A DNA stretch of 14,620 nt, taken from positions 1 to 14,620 of the forward strand of contig CAYNTO010000040.1 in the NCBI GenBank assembly GCA_964400355.1, given 5' to 3'. Numbering within the stretch: position 1 is the stretch's first letter; every line of letters begins with the position of its first letter. This stretch comes from JACKAL01 sp964400355 (lineage in GTDB: Bacteria; Bdellovibrionota; Bdellovibrionia; Bdellovibrionales; JAGQZY01). Below, in pieces: positions 13,290 to 14,620 of this stretch. Made by a program: the position numbers and the translations under genes. The notes beneath the pieces were generated by a model that ran no database searches, had not been told where the DNA came from, and saw nothing but the letters and a program-made list of their open reading frames with translations.

Positions 13290-13316
13290 TTTGCTATCGG
13301 CACAGCCGGTAGCAAA
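13290..13316. terminator. shared hairpin between convergent trhO and DUF1287 genes
   Basis: TTTGCTATCGGC (13290-13301) and GCCGGTAGCAAA (13305-13316) form a 12-bp stem with one G-T wobble and a 3-nt loop, starting on the base after the trhO stop and ending 14 bases from the stop of the opposing gene. No T-run follows in either direction, so it is a bidirectional 3' hairpin rather than a canonical intrinsic terminator; the T-rich 5' arm and A-rich 3' arm mirror each other on both strands. Confidence 0.65.
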
Positions 13317-13330
13317 GCATTCCCATTTCA

Positions 13331-13909
13331 CTAAAACGAATAATGCCCAGTAATCGTCAGATCTGGATGAAAAAGAATATCGTCCTCGGTAGGATATTTA
13401 AAAATATGATGAATGATCAAAGGCACACCAGCAGCACTCACGCGATCCGACACGATCCCTACGTGCTTAAACCCTTTGGGTAAATTCCAGGTGACAAGAT
13501 CACACGGCTTATAATCAGAACCAACCAACGACATCGGAAGCTCCGTTTGCGTGTTCGAAAACAAAACGCGCATATTTAAAACGCGGCGGTGATCGATATT
13601 CGGGTCCGGAAGTTTAGAGCCATAAAGGCCTTTATAAAGTTTTTTATTGGCACTGATGTGCTCAAACATGAGCTGCTGAATGTCCACACCGATCATTCGC
13701 CACGACCGCACCACCATATCGGTGCACACACCGGTATCGGCCGGCACATCGCCATTGGGATACGGGATAGAAACATAAGCGCCGTCATACACAATTTTTT
13801 GCGTGGTCATCTCACGCGCTTTAGCGATAATCACTGCACATTGCTCGCCCGTGAGTGCGACCGCACTCGAAGCAAAGAATAAACTCAATAGAAGAGCGAG
13901 ACATCTCAT
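13331..13909 (-). CDS. DUF1287 (YijF-like) exported protein, putative cell-wall hydrolase
   Basis: A 192-residue exported protein of the DUF1287 family (PF06940), related to NlpC/P60-type cysteine hydrolases that cut cell-wall peptides; activity in this family is mostly inferred. The signal peptide runs to Ala-Val-Ala near residue 18. Family landmarks are DTGVCTDMVVRSWR with candidate nucleophile Cys62, LPDPNIDHRRVLNM (100-113), PCDLVTWNLPKGFKHVGIVSD with candidate catalytic His149, PLIIHHIF (163-170) and the closing ITGHYSF. The length and both ends match a complete family member. The start at ATG 13909 has no ribosome site; TTGATT and TATCCT 16 bp apart put the predicted transcript start at about the ATG. 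It converges on trhO and lies 81 bp downstream of the MAPEG-family gene on the same strand. Confidence 0.87.
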   Translation of the reverse strand: MRCLALLLSLFFASSAVALTGEQCAVIIAKAREMTTQKIVYDGAYVSIPYPNGDVPADTGVCTDMVVRSWRMIGVDIQQLMFEHISANKKLYKGLYGSKLPDPNIDHRRVLNMRVLFSNTQTELPMSLVGSDYKPCDLVTWNLPKGFKHVGIVSDRVSAAGVPLIIHHIFKYPTEDDILFHPDLTITGHYSF

Positions 13910-13915
13910 ATAAAG

Positions 13916-13943
13916 AGGATATCCAGTTCCAACTAAAAATCAA
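13916..13943 (-). promoter_or_regulatory. promoter of the DUF1287 gene, likely leaderless
   Basis: On the minus strand TTGATT (13943-13938, 4 of 6) is followed after 16 bp by TATCCT (13921-13916, 4 of 6), ending six bases before the ATG at 13909. No purine-rich ribosome site lies in between. Confidence 0.4.
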
Positions 13944-13990
13944 ATTGCTAAAGCGATTTAAACCTTAGTGTTTTTGTAACAACTCAATGA

Positions 13991-14419
13991 TTAAAGTGCA
14001 GGAATTGTCATGCCTTGGGTGAGGATAATGATCCAAAGGATCACAATCACAATCCATCCCACGGCGAAGGCAGCGGCTCTGCGAAGCACATTGTTGGAGC
14101 TCAAATGGAAATAGGTGTGCGCTACACGCGAGGCGAGAAAAATCCAACCGAGAGTTACCGGGATCCAGCCGTGGAGCCCATAAAACAAACACGTAAGTCC
14201 AGTGATTAAAAAGAACGGCGGCAGTTGCATTTGGTTGTCGTAATGGCGCCCCATGCGCACTAAGAATTCGGGTGGAGAACTTTCTTTGGCGTCGTACACG
14301 CGAAAGTACTTAAAGCTTACGGCTTTGGACATTACAGCTCTTTTGCGCACCATAAAGGTCGCGACCCCGATGCCGAAGATATAGAACACCACAGCTGCCA
14401 TAGGAATAATCATCGTCAT
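13991..14419 (-). CDS. MAPEG-family membrane protein
   Basis: A 142-residue inner-membrane protein with four predicted helices (about 3-25, 70-90, 92-105 and 116-138). It resembles bacterial MAPEG proteins (PF01124), relatives of microsomal glutathione transferases. The landmarks are RMGRHYDNQMQLPPFFLI after the first cytoplasmic loop and SRVAHTYFHLSSNNVLRRAAAFAVGW in the second half, whose Arg and His residues are typical of the family. The frame is open to a GTG at 14443, but ATG 14419 has a strong ribosome site, GAGGGAG, six bases upstream and gives the usual MAPEG N-terminus. Bacterial members are mostly uncharacterised; whether this one binds glutathione is unknown. It runs divergently from the tRNA gene and is upstream of the DUF1287 gene on the same strand. 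Confidence 0.82.
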   Translation of the reverse strand: MTMIIPMAAVVFYIFGIGVATFMVRKRAVMSKAVSFKYFRVYDAKESSPPEFLVRMGRHYDNQMQLPPFFLITGLTCLFYGLHGWIPVTLGWIFLASRVAHTYFHLSSNNVLRRAAAFAVGWIVIVILWIIILTQGMTIPAL

Positions 14420-14491
14420 TGCCTCTCCCTCGAGAAAGACCACATCTTCCCGGTGTTTCCAAAAAAAGACAAGTTACCGCAGAAAGTTATC

Positions 14492-14520
14492 TTGACCCAC
14501 AACACCCCTCCCCCTATATT
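14492..14520 (+). promoter_or_regulatory. strong sigma-70-type promoter of tRNA-fMet
   Basis: TTGACC (14492-14497, 5 of 6) and TATATT (14515-14520, 5 of 6) are separated by exactly 17 bp. The GC-rich stretch GGCCCC follows directly at 14521-14526 as the discriminator, which is the hallmark of stable-RNA promoters that are shut off by ppGpp in proteobacteria. Transcription would start about ten bases before the tRNA. Confidence 0.85.
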
Positions 14521-14537
14521 GGCCCCACACTCGTTGA

Positions 14538-14614
<77 letters not shown>

Positions 14615-14620
14615 ATTTTC

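Noticed and set aside
13942..13959. Dyad AAATTGC/GCGATTT after the MAPEG gene as its terminator
   Set aside because: On the minus-strand transcript the stem has an A-C mismatch and overlaps the -35 of the next gene; evidence too weak.

Overview
The window looks like chromosome of a free-living Gram-negative bacterium with roughly balanced base composition. Signals for this are lipoprotein and Sec signal peptides, Shine-Dalgarno sites of the AAGGAGG type, a Wzy/WaaL-type polysaccharide protein and proteobacterial housekeeping families. The abundance of small exported cysteine-containing proteins plus a secreted endonuclease I would suit Bdellovibrionota or a neighbouring former-deltaproteobacterial lineage. 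That placement is inference from gene content only, since no rRNA is present.

Layout. Positions 1-3948 are the edge of a surface-polysaccharide locus: a GT4 glycosyltransferase cut by the window edge and an O-antigen polymerase/ligase-like membrane protein on the minus strand, with a second GT4 enzyme diverging to the right. Positions 3985-6228 hold plus-strand genes for a secreted endonuclease I, two small exported proteins of unknown function and one small cytoplasmic protein, with a classic terminator at 5319-5348. Positions 6266-8380 carry, on the minus strand, a small lipoprotein, a phosphofructokinase and a lipid-anchored DsbA-like thiol oxidoreductase. Next come an exported four-cysteine protein (8491-8898) and a tightly overlapping operon, prfC (release factor 3) followed by the ATPase and permease of a YadGH-type ABC exporter. 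Diverging from prfC is trhO, which hydroxylates tRNA wobble uridine. It converges on a DUF1287 exported protein, followed by a MAPEG-family membrane protein and an initiator tRNA-fMet with a textbook promoter.

Themes. Several genes (1058-, 2613-, 2779+, 12290-, 12360+, 13909-) have no Shine-Dalgarno sequence but do have a -10-like hexamer ending about 6-11 nt before the start codon, so they may give leaderless mRNAs; the prfC/trhO pair would share overlapping -35 boxes. In contrast, the endonuclease gene has an ideal Shine-Dalgarno but an apparent AUC start codon. Many exported products carry even numbers of cysteines, and a DsbA-like enzyme sits among them. No CRISPR array, insertion sequence, prophage gene or defence system was seen. 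No stretch over 300 bases lacks a gene.
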